Numbered from the stretch's first letter, positions 1 through 11,187 are shown. The stretch is DNA of 64,000 nucleotides from Sarcophilus harrisii (GCF_902635505.1 NC_045432.1:77179051-77243050); one strand, 5' to 3'. Program-made: numbers and translations. Notes: generated by a model from the letters alone, not told the origin.

Positions 1-175
1 ACAAAATGGTCAGAAGTTTGGCAGGGAGTAACGGTAGGATCTGAACCTAGACCTCTTCTTCCAAAGCCTGCCCTCGGCCTTTTCCCCCCTTTACCTAATT
101 ACCCAGGATTCCCCGGGTGACTTCATTAATAATCTTTATTTTGCCTTTTCTTTCCTTTCTTCTCTTCTTTTTCAG

Positions 176-454
176 CTTCTGGGATAGTTTATCGAAACAA
201 AAGAGCTTTATCATCATCTAGCAGTGAGCTGGAGGAGGGTCCTTCTGTCAAGTTAGTCAAGGTGAAGGCAGATGACCTGGCCAGCATGAAGGAGGAATTG
301 GCCAGCATTAAGAACAACGTGGATGTCCTGCTGTCTTCTGTTGAGAAAATGGAGGGTGAGAAACCGCCACCCAAGAAAAGGGGAAGACCTCCAAAGAAGC
401 AAGATGGCAAAACTACCAAGAAAACTGCAGCTACCAAGAAGAAAGCCAGAAAAG
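176..454 (+). CDS. Gene A, CLZ exon: hnRNP C-like coiled coil followed by first AT-hook
   Basis: Internal exon of a gene that starts left of the window. A long pyrimidine tract ending in cag gives the acceptor at 174-175; the donor is AAAG|gtagag at 455. Both borders are phase 1. The reading begins ASGIVYRNKR and then has a Ser/Glu linker. Next comes the coiled coil ADDLASMKEELASIKNNVDV-LLSSVEKME, which aligns with the hnRNP C leucine-zipper-like segment ([20 protein letters not shown]). In hnRNP C this segment makes the tetramer and, with the basic stretch before it, binds RNA. The exon then turns strongly basic: PPKKRGRPPKK is a textbook AT-hook core, followed by a Lys/Thr/Ala run. No RRM is visible. 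An earlier stop to the coding region is possible if a donor right after MEG (gtgaga at 355) is used, so splicing may vary. Family assignment is firm; function is inferred. Confidence 0.8.
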
Positions 455-954
455 GTAGAGAAAATGGCCTGGGGTGGGTCGGGGGGAGTCTCCAAGAAGG
501 GGACGAGCTCTCCCGGCTCCCAGTCTCGCCTCTGTCCCATACTTGGGAGAGGCCATCCCCGAACAAATCCCTTCTCTGGTTCATTGATTGCCTTTAACCA
601 AGACTTGATTCACTTCCCTCCTAGTAGGCCAAGGGACTCACACCTTTGGATGTTTCCTAAAATCTTTACCTCTGGGCAGGTTTGCCTCAGTATGGTAAGA
701 GCTCGGGTAAATAACATCTCTCTGGGCCAGTTCACTCCCGTGGAAAGTTTGGAAGGAAGTTGGACTCGATGGTTTCAAAAATCTCTTCCAGGTTCAATCC
801 TTTAGACCCGGACCTGGGCCCAGGGAAATAAAAATGGATTCTGTACATCTGGGCGGCTCAATGAAAAAAGGTCTAGTGAACCTACACACCCTCCAGCTAG
901 ATTCATGTCAAGTCCTAATGGGAGGCCGGCCTCTGTTGTTTATTTTATTGACAG
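455..954 (+). other. Gene A intron
   Basis: GC-rich 500-base intron between two phase-1 exons. I see no further coding or repeat signal in it. Confidence 0.65.
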
Positions 955-1223
955 GCAAGGCTCAGAAGGCCAAGAAGGAACCAGCTACCAAGAAGGGGCG
1001 CCGGGGATCCGCCGCCAAAGCTGGCAAAGGGAAGAGCTCTCAGCCAAAGCAGACCAAAGGGAAGGCCATGAAGAAGGGCAGCGCCAAACCTCAGGAAGAG
1101 GATGACAAGAAGAAGGGCAAGAAGAGAGGCCGTCCTCCTGGCAAGAAAGCCACAACCACCAAGAAGGGAGTGGCTAGGCGGGTTGGCAGACCCCGCAAAA
1201 GCAGCTCTGACAAGGCTGCTTAG
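955..1223 (+). CDS. Gene A, terminal coding exon: Lys-rich tail with two more GRP/AT-hook motifs
   Basis: The acceptor ttattttattgacag ends at 954. The exon opens in phase 1, matching the phase-1 donor at 454, and runs open to TAG at 1221-1223. It codes for about 89 residues, mostly Lys, Ala, Gly and Ser, resembling an H1 or HMG tail. KKGKKRGRPPGKK is a second canonical AT-hook and RRVGRPRKSS is a third, looser GRP motif. A short acidic QEEDD patch splits the basic run. With the previous exon the visible protein is about 182 residues: a hnRNP C-type coiled coil fused to three minor-groove-binding motifs. Because the coiled coil should oligomerise, the complex could carry many AT-hooks. The combination is unusual for the hnRNP C/RALY family, where this position holds an acidic or glycine-rich tail. 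A small nuclear, possibly germ-cell, chromatin protein is my inference. Confidence 0.78.
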
Positions 1224-1610
1224 GAGGGGATCCCATGGCAGAGGAGGACACGGAAGCCTGAGGTCTACAGGGTTTGCTGAGGTGGCTCCAGGATACCGGA
1301 GGTACAGCCATCGTTGAGAGGCTTGAGCACAGCAGAAACACCAGAAAAAAAATGCTCCCTGCTGGCCTCCCGGGTCTACCAGGACCCGTGTCCTAGAGCC
1401 ATTCTCCCCAGGCCCTGTCCCTCAGTGTCTTCCAGCACAGGCTCACTAGTGTCCTCAATATGGATCTCTCCAAGTACCCTTATTCAGCCCAGTCACACAG
1501 GTGGTCTATTCCCCCCTCTCCAAATTTGGCTAAGACCACCAACATTTTCTGCATTATTTAAAAAAGTATAGTGTGACTTCAAAATAAATATTATTCCTTC
1601 TGCACTTCTG
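1224..1610 (+). promoter_or_regulatory. Gene A 3' UTR and poly(A) signal
   Basis: The 3' UTR is recognisably related to those of genes C, D and E (shared 'ggtggctccaggat', 'gtcctagagccattctccccagg' and 'tcactagtgtcctcaatat' type stretches). AATAAA is at 1583-1588, followed by a T/G-rich downstream element (tgtgtttcggtttggttt) that also resembles the other copies. Confidence 0.7.
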
Positions 1611-3866
1611 TGTTTCGGTTTGGTTTTTTAAGGCGGCTGCTGAGAGGCGGGTAGGAGAAGGAAACCCGGGAGATGGGGAAAATCTCTGGCCCTCGGCCTC
1701 GGTACGGGAGCGTGGCGGGGAGCCCCACGGTCCAGATAAGACAAGGGAGCAGGGACAGGCCCGGAGGCTGCCCACCTCCCGGTCGGGCCTCCCATGCGAG
1801 GCTCCCAGAAATCCATGAACGTTCATTAAACACTGAGTGTCAGGTGCAAGAGCCGGGGATTCAAAAAGAGGCAAAAGACGACTCTTGCTCCCAAGGACTT
1901 AGGCCCTAAGGGGGAGATAACATGCCAGCCAATAGCTGGATGAAGCCGGTTCTACAGGGAGAAATGGGAAACACAAACCAGAGGGCAGGTGCTTGAACCA
2001 AGAGGGATTGTGGCCGTTCCAAAGCAGGCCCGAATCTTCGGGGATTCCCCCCAATCTTGACCCACAGAGCTGCAGCACAGCCACAAGAGAGCCCCTGGCC
2101 AGGAGGCAGGGGGTGCCCAGGGTGCCTAGAACAAGAGTGGGAAGTCAGCATAGATGCCCAGGAGCCATTACTCTGACACGTGCCCCGTGGTGATGTTGGT
2201 ACCGACCGAGGGCTGGGACTGCTGGACAGACGGAGAGAGCCAGGGGCAGGGAAGTCCGGGGGAATGCCAGGAGAGTGACCTCCAACAAGGTCCCTTCCCT
2301 AGGCATCAGCCCAGTCTTTGAGCTCAGCACAGGCAAGGATCTGCGGCCCGGGGCGACTTGGCTCCCGAGGCCTTCGTCAGGGCAGAGCCCGGGGCTGGAG
2401 CAGCCCACAGAGCCACAGCTATGGCACCTGCATCCTGCTCAGGAGGGGGCCCCCACAGCCTGGGCCAGCATTTGGGGGCTAGGCCCTGCTTCTTAAGGCC
2501 CTCAGCCCCAGGCAAATGGGGGATTGGGCCCATGAGGTGGCAGGAAGTACTTCGAGGAGGGAGGAACTACATCCAATGCTTAGATCGAGGGGCCGGTCGA
2601 AGGGGAGAAGGGAGAGCTCAGAAGTAACGGGGTGAAGTGGGCGGAGATGGCTGCCTGCAGGCCCCCTGGAGCCCCTTGAGGCTGTGGCTGATCTTTGTAC
2701 CATCTGGATTTCGCAGATGAGGCCCGTACCCAGCGTGAGGCGGGGCAAAGGGGTCGGGTGGGGCCCCAGGTGCTTTTCCTGACTTCCCGGATGTCCAGGG
2801 TCCCTTACAGCTCTCCAGTTCCATGGCCCAGTTGTGAATGGGATTGACTTTTGGCAAATCCCATGCCCTCTATGGGCCTGAGCAGCTGCAGCTGCATTTG
2901 GGGAGGCCCCAGGTCAGTCCCAGGTGGAGTATACTCTGAGGGCTGCAGCTAGGCCAGCCTTATGCCTCAGTATGCCTCGGTTTCCCTTTCTGTAGAAGGA
3001 AAAAGACTGTTCTAGAGCAGGGAATCAACCACCCGGCCCAGGCCTGCAAAGCTCCCCCAAAGGGCTCAGCAGCACGTGACAGTGTGTTTGGGAAACGGGC
3101 AATAAAATCCATAACAACCCCACAGAGCACAGAGAATGGGAATGAGGGCTTCGCTAAGGGGATCTGCTCCCTCAGGGACCCTGGTGGAGAGGAGAGCGGC
3201 CCCATTTCTGCTGCAGTTGGACACCTCTCTGCATGGTCTGCAGGAGACCCCAAGGCCAGAGGGAAGCGGTCACAAACACATCCCCGGCTGCCCTAAGACC
3301 CGGCCACTGGAAAGATGGGCACAGAGAGCCAAGGCGGGCACTCCTGCCCGTTCCCAGGCAGAGCTGGGGGCCGGGGGGCTCCGGTTCCCATGGCCTAGTT
3401 TCTCTTTGATACAAAGTGCGGGGCTGCTGAGCCGCCGCCCTCCCACCAACCCTGGGACCTCACTCCCTGCAGATTGCACAGGGACACAGGCTCCGAGAAG
3501 TGTTGCAACCGTGGCCCTCCTTGGCGGGCACGGGGCCGCGGATTTGTTACTCTGCCTTATCAGGGCTCGGTGTCCCCAAAGAGAAACACGGAACGGGACC
3601 ACGGGCAGGGGAGGAAGGCCACGGCCCCTGGCAAGCGTCCGAGGGGCCGGGCTGTTCCGTGGTTTGTCACACAAAGTAGCCTAAGTTTCAAGGATGGGAA
3701 GAACTAGGGCAGCGGGGGCGGGGGGGGGGGAAGTCACCCAAGGAAAACCGTTCCAGGGGACAAGAAATATGGACAACTGAGGCTTAGGGGCGGCCCACCT
3801 CAGCCCCCGTCATGGCTCAGCACGGCTTCTCCTTGGGGCAGAAGGAGACGGCCCAACTGCCCCAGA
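1611..3866. other. GC-rich intergenic stretch, nothing recognised
   Basis: No exon with family resemblance and no complete repeat was seen. A short MIR-like remnant (tgcctcggtttccctttctgtagaa) lies near 2970-3000. Open frames here look like by-products of high GC. Confidence 0.4.
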
Positions 3867-4430
3867 GGGCCCATGATGGGGCAGTGGGGAGCTTCTGTGG
3901 GGTCCTGAGAGGTCATTGGGATCGGGTCACAGAGGCCCCAGCCTAGGCATGGGGGCTGTCAGCACATAAAGCAAGTCCCCCCCTCCCTGCAGGAGGCAAG
4001 GATGAGGCAGTGGGCTCCGGCTCCTAGGACCCCTCTTAGAGGAATCACTTTGTAGATGGGGAAACTGAGGCCCAGAGAAAGGAAGGGCCCATAATGGGGT
4101 AGTGGGGAGCTTCTGTGGGGTCCTGAGAGGTCAACGGGCTCAGATCACAGAGGCCCCAGCCTAGGGATGGGGGCTGTCAGCACATAGAGCAAGTCTCCCC
4201 CTCCCCGCAGGGGGCAAGGATGAGAAAGTGGCTGTGGCTCCTAGGACCCCCTCTTAGAGAAAGGGACACCCTATCACTTTGTCAGCAAGTAACTGAAGAG
4301 CAAGTCTCCCCCTCCCTGCAAGGGGCAAGGATGAGGAAGTGGGCTCTAGCTCCTGATCCCCCCCTTAGAGGAATCACTTTGTAGATGGGGAAACTGAGGC
4401 CCAGAGAGAAGAAGGGCCCCTTGCCCAAAG
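3867..4430 (+). repeat. 218-bp tandem duplication, about 2.5 copies, built around a MIR-type core
   Basis: The stretch starting gggcccatgatggggcagtg at 3867 recurs at 4085 with a period of 218 bases. A third, partial copy begins with agcaagtctccccctccctg at about 4298. Copies 1 and 3 keep the MIR-like aatcactttgtagatgggga-aactgaggccc; copy 2 has lost part of it. Confidence 0.75.
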
Positions 4431-5320
4431 CCCTATACGTCACAGGGGTGTGAGGTGGCCTTTGAACCCAGATGAGAAAACAATGAACAAAGCCCAGAAT
4501 GGTGACAGGGCCCAGAACCAGAGACAGGGTCCACAACTGGGGAGCGGCCAGAATGGTGGCGGGGCTGGCCCAGAGCATTGTCTCTAAGGGTCTGAGCACG
4601 AGTAGGCCGAAGGGCCCCAGTGGGAGGCCCCGAGCTTCTGACTGGCCCTGTGGGTCTTTAGACCGGGTGTCTGCTGAAGCCCCATAGCATGCTGGGACTG
4701 TGGGATTGTGGGCTACTCCAGCAGGAGGGCTTCGTGGATGTTTCACATCTTAGTGACAATGAGTGGAGCAGTGCCCCCTTGGAGCCCGAGCCCCTCTGGG
4801 GGACAGGAGGGGGCAGATTCGGGGCGGGTCTTAGGCCACCAAGGTTGTCCCCGGTCTCGGTCAGTTGGGGCCCCCCTGCCGGCCTCGGGGTGGCCGAGGC
4901 TGGACCTGGAGGGGCCCTGTGCACCAAGCCCGGATTGGGTGTTTCCTGTCCTTCCTGTGCTGTTCTTTCCCGCAGCCCTCCCCCAGAGGCCCCTGCTCTT
5001 CCCAAGTTGTAACATTGCAACAAGTCTCTTCCGTCCCACCCAAAGCTTCTTCCCAGACCCCCGATAGAGCAGGTTTTGGAAAGGTGCCGGTGGGGGAGCG
5101 GAAGGAGGCTGAGCAAGGCCACTGAGCTGGGGGCTGAGAGGCGCAGGGGTCCCGGGGAGGAGGGAACGCTGGTGGGAGGGACAAGGAATTTTAGGGGGAC
5201 TGTGGAAAGACAGTCCCATCAGCCCCTGGGATGGCCTAGAAAGTTCCTTGGGGGTGGGGGAGAGAGGAGGCAGGCAGGAGGTGGGGGAAAGGTGGGAGGA
5301 GAGGGTGGGACCAGGATTAA
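4431..5320. other. GC-rich upstream region of gene B
   Basis: Unique-looking sequence between the 218-bp duplication and the gene B TATA box. The last 200 bases are purine-rich (ggagg runs). No conserved exon was recognised. Confidence 0.35.
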
Positions 5321-5323
5321 ACT

Positions 5324-5329
5324 TATAAA
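5324..5329 (+). promoter_or_regulatory. Gene B TATA box
   Basis: TATAAA in the context aacttataaatgtcc. Transcription would start near 5354, giving a 5' UTR of about 120 bases before the ATG at 5478. The distance and the following phase-1 start exon make this a believable core promoter. Confidence 0.55.
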
Positions 5330-5477
5330 TGTCCAATAGGTTCTTGCTGCCACTTCTCTCTGCCCTCTGGAAGCTGGCACATCAGAGGCAGCTGCTCAGT
5401 CTTCCATAGCTGCCTCTCATCACCAGCCCAGGACAGGGCTAAAGGGCAAAGCCCCCAGGGGCAAAGCCTTTGAAAGC

Positions 5478-5652
5478 ATGAGTGGAGATCTGCCTGAGGG
5501 CAGGGAGGATTGGTACTGGGCTTCCCAGTCAACCCTGTCTATCAGCAAAGGGTGCTGGGAAGGCAGGAAGGCAGACGACTCCTCCGAGGAACTGGGTCCT
5601 CCCCTTGAAGCTGCAGCTGAAGCTAAAGCACCTGAAGAAATGGCTCCTGAAG
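5478..5652 (+). CDS. Gene B, start exon: acidic N-terminus
   Basis: ATG at 5478 (context aaagcATGA) opens a 58-codon reading that ends in a donor GAAG|gtaacc at 5653 in phase 1. It begins MSGDLPEGREDWYWASQS and ends in an acidic Ala/Glu/Pro-rich segment (SSEELGPPLEAAAEAKAPEE). The phase fits the gene B CLZ exon acceptor at 6614, making a Gly at the join. I do not recognise the sequence itself; the acidic, Ala/Glu/Pro-rich character resembles the start exon of gene E. Support comes from the TATA box about 150 bases upstream, the good donor and the matching phase. It is a gene-model inference and would fail if no transcript joins 5652 to 6615. Confidence 0.55.
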
Positions 5653-6614
5653 GTAACCGGGGGCTCAGGTGAAGGGGGGGGCGACACTCTTGACAAACTG
5701 AGGAGTCGGGACCAAGGAAAGCAGCTTTCCCACCTCCTCCCTCAGACCAGGACTGGGTCTATTTCAAACCTTTCTGTATTTTTCATGGAAGGCAAAGGGA
5801 CCCCCAAGAGGAGGATCAAAGGCAGCCTGAGCCCTGGCTCCAAGCCCTAAGACCCCCCCCCACCTCTAAGCCCTCCAACCCCCCCCCCTCCACCTTGAAC
5901 CTTAGCTCTTCTTTTTGCATGGGTGGGAGCAAGGCTTCGGAAGGAGAGGGGGCAGGGGCCAAGGCTGCAGGGAGGGGGAGGCAGCTTGGGGAAGAAGGGC
6001 CACGGTGGGCAGTGGGGGGCTTGGCTTGGGCCCAGAGCTAGGCCAGAGGCAAGTGACACAGGTGGGAGCTCAGAGACTTGGAGAGGAACCCGAAGGGGAG
6101 GAAGGAGGCCTGCCCCAAGCTGGGGCTTTGGGCACCTAGTCAGGGAGAGAGCCCCCCCCCCATGGTCTGCTTGCCAGGTTTGGGGGACCTGGAGAAATGG
6201 CAACATGAGGAGGGACAGAGAGAGGGGGGGTAGAGGGAGAGGCAGAGACAGAGAGACAGGGAGAGAGGGAGGGAGCTGGGGCTCTGGGGGCCCCCCCAGG
6301 GAAAGTGAGCTCCAAACTTTCAGTCCTAGCTCTTCCCTTCTACCCTTAGCTCCCTGCAAGTCTTGACCAGGACTCAGTTTCCCCACCTGGAAAAACTTAA
6401 AGGTTTGACTTTCTGAGGGCGTGCTCTTTAGCGGCCCCTCTGGGGTTCAGGAGCAGCGAGGGCGGCAGGCCAGGATCGGGAGACCACCCCCGCCCCTGGC
6501 CTCCCCCGTTGGGTGGGGACGGGCGCCCCCGGAGGACGGGCCTCAAAGCCCTCGGGGAGGCGCCAACCACCGCTAACCAGAGAGCGGCTCTGCTTGTGAT
6601 TCTCTGACCGGCAG
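5653..6614 (+). other. Gene B intron
   Basis: GC-rich 962-base intron with a purine-rich (ggagaga) patch at about 6205-6280. No other exon was seen. Confidence 0.45.
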
Positions 6615-6826
6615 GTGGCTCCAAGGGCAAGGGCAAAGGGGGCTCCGGCTCCAAGCGAGGCCCTAACGCCAAGTCCTCCAAGGGCAAGGCCGAGGACCAG
6701 CAGAGCATCCGGAGGGACCTGGCCAAGATCGAGCAGAAGGTGGATCTCCTGCTGGAGAAGGTGGATAAGTTCATCAGGAAGGCCGAGGCTGCTTTGGAGG
6801 AAGAGATGCAACAGCAGCCCCGCCAT
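6615..6826 (+). CDS. Gene B, CLZ exon: hnRNP C-like coiled coil, 3' end lost in low complexity
   Basis: The acceptor gaccggcag ends at 6614, phase 1. The exon codes for a Gly/Ser/Lys-rich basic leader (GSKGKGKGGSGSKRG then NAKSSKGKAED), followed by the coiled coil QSIRRDLAKIEQKVDLLLEK-VDKFIRKAEAALEEEM. The KVDxLL core and the I/L/I/V/L heptad spacing match hnRNP C and the other four copies. After QQQPRHS the DNA becomes a pyrimidine tract and the true end of the coding region cannot be fixed. The open frame runs on to 7786 only because C/T-rich DNA has no stop codons. The last coding base given here is where normal composition ends. No family-type 3' UTR was found downstream, so the gene may be damaged or the assembly faulty. 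Confidence 0.65.
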
Positions 6827-8690
6827 TCCCTTCCTCCCCTTTTCCCTCCTCCTCCACCTACCCGTCCTCCTCCCCCTCCCCCACCCCCACCTCCTCCTCC
6901 CCGTCATTCTTCCTATATTCTTCCCCTTTCTCCACCTCCTCCCCCTTTCCCTCCTCCTCCTCCCTCCTCCTCCTCCTCCCCCTCCTCTTCCTTCTCCCTC
7001 TCCTCCCTCTTCCTCCTCCCCCTCCTCCTCCTCCTTCTCCCCCTCTTCCTCCCCCTCCACTTCCTCCCCCTCCATCTCCTCCTTCTCCCCCTCCTCTTTT
7101 TCCTTGCTTTTTTTCCCCTCTTTCTCCCCTTCCCTTCCTTCTCTTTCCTCCCTCCTCCCCTCCTCCTCCCTCCTCCTCCCTCCCCTCATTTCCCCCTCCC
7201 CCTCCCCTCCTTCTCCCCCTTTTCCTCCCCCTCCTTCCCCCCCTCTTCCTCCCCCTCCACTGCCTCCCCCTCCCCCTCCTTCTCCCCTCTTTCCTCCCCC
7301 CTTTCCCCTCTTCCCTCTCCCTCCTTTCTTCCCCCCCTCTTCCCCCTCCCTCCTTCCCTTCCCCTCCTTCCCCCCCCTCCTCCTTCTCCCCTCCCTCCCT
7401 CCCCTCTACTTTCCCCCTTTCCTCCCTTTCCTTTCCCTCCCCCCCCCCTCTTTCTTTCCCTTCCCTCCCCCTTCTTTCTCCCTCTTCCTCCTCCCCTCCT
7501 CTTCCCTCCCCCTCCTCCCCTCCCCCCCCACCCCCTCCCCCTCCTCCTCCCCCCCCCCCTCCCCACCAATCCAAGCCACCGCCCCAAAAATCCAAAACGC
7601 ACCAAACTCACCAAAAACCCACTAAATCCCGCAAAACCGGCAAAAACCAAAAAACAAGCCCCCTCCCCCAAACCCCCAACCCCCCCTCCCAACCCCTCCC
7701 CCGCCCCATCCTTTCCAAACTTTCCCAACTCCCCCCAACCGCCCACCCCCCACCCCCGCCCCCCCCCTCCCAAAATCCCATTCTAACATTTCTCCACCAT
7801 TTAACCCGCCCCGCACCCTTTCCACCCCGAAAACACCAAACCCAAAACAAAACCCCAGCAAAAACGCAAAACCCCCAAAACCACCACCACCCCCCGCAAA
7901 AAACAAAAACACCGCCCACCCCCCTCCCCCCCCCCTTCTGCGCCCGCCCAAAAACAACCCCAAAGCACCACCCCCCCACCCCCCAACTTCCCCACCCCCC
8001 CCCCCCCCCCCCCCCCACCTTTCCCCCCCCCCCCAAAAACCCCTCCCCACCAAAACCCCCCCATTTAAAACCCCAAAACCAAAAACCCACCCCCCAAAAA
8101 TCCTCCCCCCCCAAAAAAAACCCAAAAACCAAAAGCCAAACGAAACCCCGCCCCAAAAGCCCCCAAAAACCCAAAAAAAATTTCCCAAACCCCCGGGCCC
8201 CAAACGCACCCCCCACCTCAAACCCCAACCCCAAAAAATTTAAAATTCCCTTAAATTTTAAAACACACATCTGCCCACATTTCATTTCCATTACCCAACC
8301 CCCCAACCCGTCCCCCGCCCTCTTTTCCCCGAAATATGCAAAACCTTCCCACTCCCCCCACCACCCCCCCCCCCCATACACCACCGCAAAAAAAAAAACC
8401 CACACCACCCCCCACCGCCCCCCCTTACCAAACAAAAAATCCCCGAAAACCACCCCCACCCCAAAACTTCCCACCCCCCCTCCCCCCACTCCCCACGAAA
8501 CCCCCCTCCCCAAAAACCCCCCCCACCCCCCCACTTTTTCCCCCCTAAAACTCTCCCTCCCCAAAAAAAAAAAAAACCGAATCCCGCCCCCAAAAACAAC
8601 CTCCCCCCCCATCGCTAAACTCCCCATCCCGCCCCCCACCACTTCCCAAACCCCCCCCAAAACACTTCCCACCGTCGGCCCCATCTGCCC
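6826..8690 (+). repeat. G-depleted low-complexity tract: (C/T)n then (C/A)n
   Basis: From about 6826 to 7560 the + strand is almost pure C and T (cct, ccctcct and similar units). From about 7560 to 8690 it is almost pure C and A with irregular C and A runs. G is nearly absent for about 1.9 kb. Long open frames on both strands (Pro/Ser/Leu-rich on +, Gly/Glu/Arg-rich on -) follow from this composition. The irregular C/A part looks like poor consensus over a simple repeat as much as real sequence. Confidence 0.85.
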
Positions 8691-8994
8691 CCAGGCATCT
8701 TTCCCCTACCCCCCACTGGGTGATCCCAGGTTCCCCTTCAAAACCCTCACTTCACCTTTCCGCCTCCCTCCCGCCCTCCCACCCCTGTCTAAGGCCCTGG
8801 AAGCTTACTGGGGTGGGGCCCTACGAGGGACCTCCAGTCCCCCAGGGGTTGCCCTGGGGTGCTCAGAAGCTTCTGGCCTCGGGAGACTGCTCCCAGACTC
8901 ACGGTGCTAATCAACTAGCTCCGCCTCCCCCAGGCTCAGTCCATCTGGCCCCAACAAACATCCCAAACTTAGGCCGAGGCCCTGGCTAAGCCTT

Positions 8995-9125
8995 AGGATG
9001 GGACCAAGGGTCAGTCTGGATAGGGACAAGGGCCTGGGGCCAGCTTTGCCACTTCCTAGCAGAGTAACTTTGGGCAAGATGCTTCCCCATTCTCTGAGCC
9101 TCAGGTTCCCCCTCCACACCATGAC
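8995..9125 (+). repeat. MIR-like SINE remnant
   Basis: tttgccacttcctagcagag-taactttgggcaagatgcttcc and ctctgagcctcaggttccc are typical MIR motifs. Confidence 0.55.
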
Positions 9126-9179
9126 AAGGCCAGACTAGGGGACTTTGGCCGTCCTTGCCAGCACCGTCATTCTCCCCTG

Positions 9180-9870
9180 GGGATCAGAATTTCAGGGTTG
9201 GGAGGGACCCCTCCGTGGTCAGACCCATACACTGAGCGTTCCCTCCAGAGCCCCCAACAAACGGCGGTTTGGGCTTTGCTTAGAGACTTCCAGAGAGAGA
9301 GAACCCATCGCCTCCTCTGGAAGCAGCCAGAGAAAGCTTTGGCAAGCTCGAACTCCCAGGTAGTTTTAGCTGCCATCAGACCTAAACTCATTTTTTTGTA
9401 CCTTGCACTCACTACTCTTGGTTCTGTTCTTTGGGGCCCAGTCGATAACGGCTCAGATCTGTTTTAACGTGAGAGCCGTTCAAGCCCCTGAAGTCAGCTG
9501 CCACATCCTGCCCCCTCCCCAGTCCTTTTTCTTTTCCAGGCTGAGCTCCTTCAGTTCATTTTCTGTGATCTCTGCACAACGTGAAATGGTGGCCTTGACC
9601 TTCCCCGGTGGTTCTCCAGCTTATCTATTGACTTCCCAAGATGGGGTGCCCAGTGATGAACACGGACATCCCCAAACTATTTGTAAATCTCTATAACCGT
9701 GACTTTGGCATCTTGTCTTTTGAAGTATTTTTCTGTTCCTTCCACCTTGTTTCAGACGCGTCAAAGTACAGGGTCAATTAACCATCGATCCCTGTAGCCC
9801 TTCACTGGAGACTGTCATCCAAGTAAACAATGAATCATTAATAACTACTCCGGCCATTCGGCCAGTTTCC
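9180..9870 (-). mobile_element. L3/CR1 LINE 3' fragment, reverse orientation
   Basis: The order aatttcagggttgggaggga, then cccatcgcctcctctgg, ttttccaggctgagctcctt, and gatggggtgcccagtgatga-acacgga matches the reverse complement of the CR1/L3 3' end known from birds and mammals. It is well diverged, so old. Confidence 0.65.
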
Positions 9871-10146
9871 AACGCAGGGAAGTGTCTTATCATTGAATCT
9901 GCATCTTTCCCGCAAGAATATAATGAGAAAAATCTCCAGGATCTATTTCTGCAGCGTTTCCTCGATGTTTCAGGATGAAAAACTCTGGCTAAAAAGTAGT
10001 GAAAATGGACGCTAACTGGCAGTTCAATTGCTCACTGTCCAGGGCTAGGCCACAGATCTGGCGCCGGCTGAGGAGGAGATTATAAGCATGATTATAATGA
10101 TAAGGGTCTAAATAAGGACAAACTATTACATCCCAATATGGGGAAG

Positions 10147-10147
<1 letters not shown>

Positions 10148-10190
<43 letters not shown>
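10148..10190 (+). repeat. (GT)n microsatellite
   Basis: About 21 uninterrupted GT units following gggaagatgt. Confidence 0.95.
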
Positions 10191-10191
<1 letters not shown>

Positions 10192-11139
10192 GAGGGACGT
10201 CACAGCAAGGCATGGTCACAGATCCTCAGTTGGGTGCTAAGTGAAGAACGATTACAGAAACAACCATCAACTAGATGGCTCTAACCCTAACTCTTACCTC
10301 AACATAAAGTCCAAAGAAAGGGAGTTGATTGGAAAAATAAGCAAACCCAAAAAAAAAAAATAATCCCACTACAAGGAGATAGTTATACACATACTCAGGA
10401 CACAAACACGCAGGAAGAAAACGACTCCAAAACATCTCCAAGCAAAACCTTAAAGAAAAATATGATGGCACAACTTCCACTAGAATTCCTAGAAGAGATG
10501 AAGAAAAAAAAGTATATTAATTAATTAAAATTAAATTTAAATTTAAAAATTTTAAATTTAAATATTTAAAAAAAAGAACTAAAATAATTTTATAAATTGA
10601 ATGAAAATGCTAAGAGATTGGAAAATTGGGAAAGAAAAGAGAACTAAAAGAAGTAGAAGAGAATTATCATCTTAGCACTAGAAATATAAAACCTTGTCCA
10701 AGCAACAAACTGCTAGAAAATTAGAATCGACCGGATAGAAGTTTAATGATTCTATGAGAAAACACAGTCAAAAGGTTAAAAAATGAGGAGCATAAGATAT
10801 CTCATATCAAAAACGACTGGGAAAATAGACGAAGGCAAAATAATTTAAGAATTAGAGTCGTGACTGTAAAAAACAAAAATGAGCCTGGAGATCATACTCT
10901 GAGAAAACTCCTCAGAGCTGTTAGAACCAGAGAGCACACTGAAAAGGGAATTTACTAGGTGCTTCTTGAAAGAAAGCCCCAAATAAAAATTCCCAGGAAC
11001 TTAGTAGCCAAAATCCAGGGTATCCAAGTCAAGGAAAAAAATACCACAAACTGCTAGAAAAAGGGGAAAAAATCAAGCACCAAAGAGCCACAGTCAGAAT
11101 CTCACAAGAACTTGTAACCACTACTACAAAGGAACAAAG

Positions 11140-11145
11140 TGTGTA

Positions 11146-11187
<42 letters not shown>

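Noticed and set aside
5482-5850. Alternative frame in the gene B start exon resembling a Leu/Lys helix (KLQLKLKHLKKWL)
   Set aside because: It is the same alanine/glutamate-rich exon read in another frame and lacks the phase and motif of the CLZ copies.
6615-7786. Proline/serine-rich open frames of over 330 codons on the + strand and glycine-rich ones on the - strand (to 8684)
   Set aside because: They exist because G-depleted DNA lacks stop codons; no codon structure or domain is visible beyond the CLZ exon.
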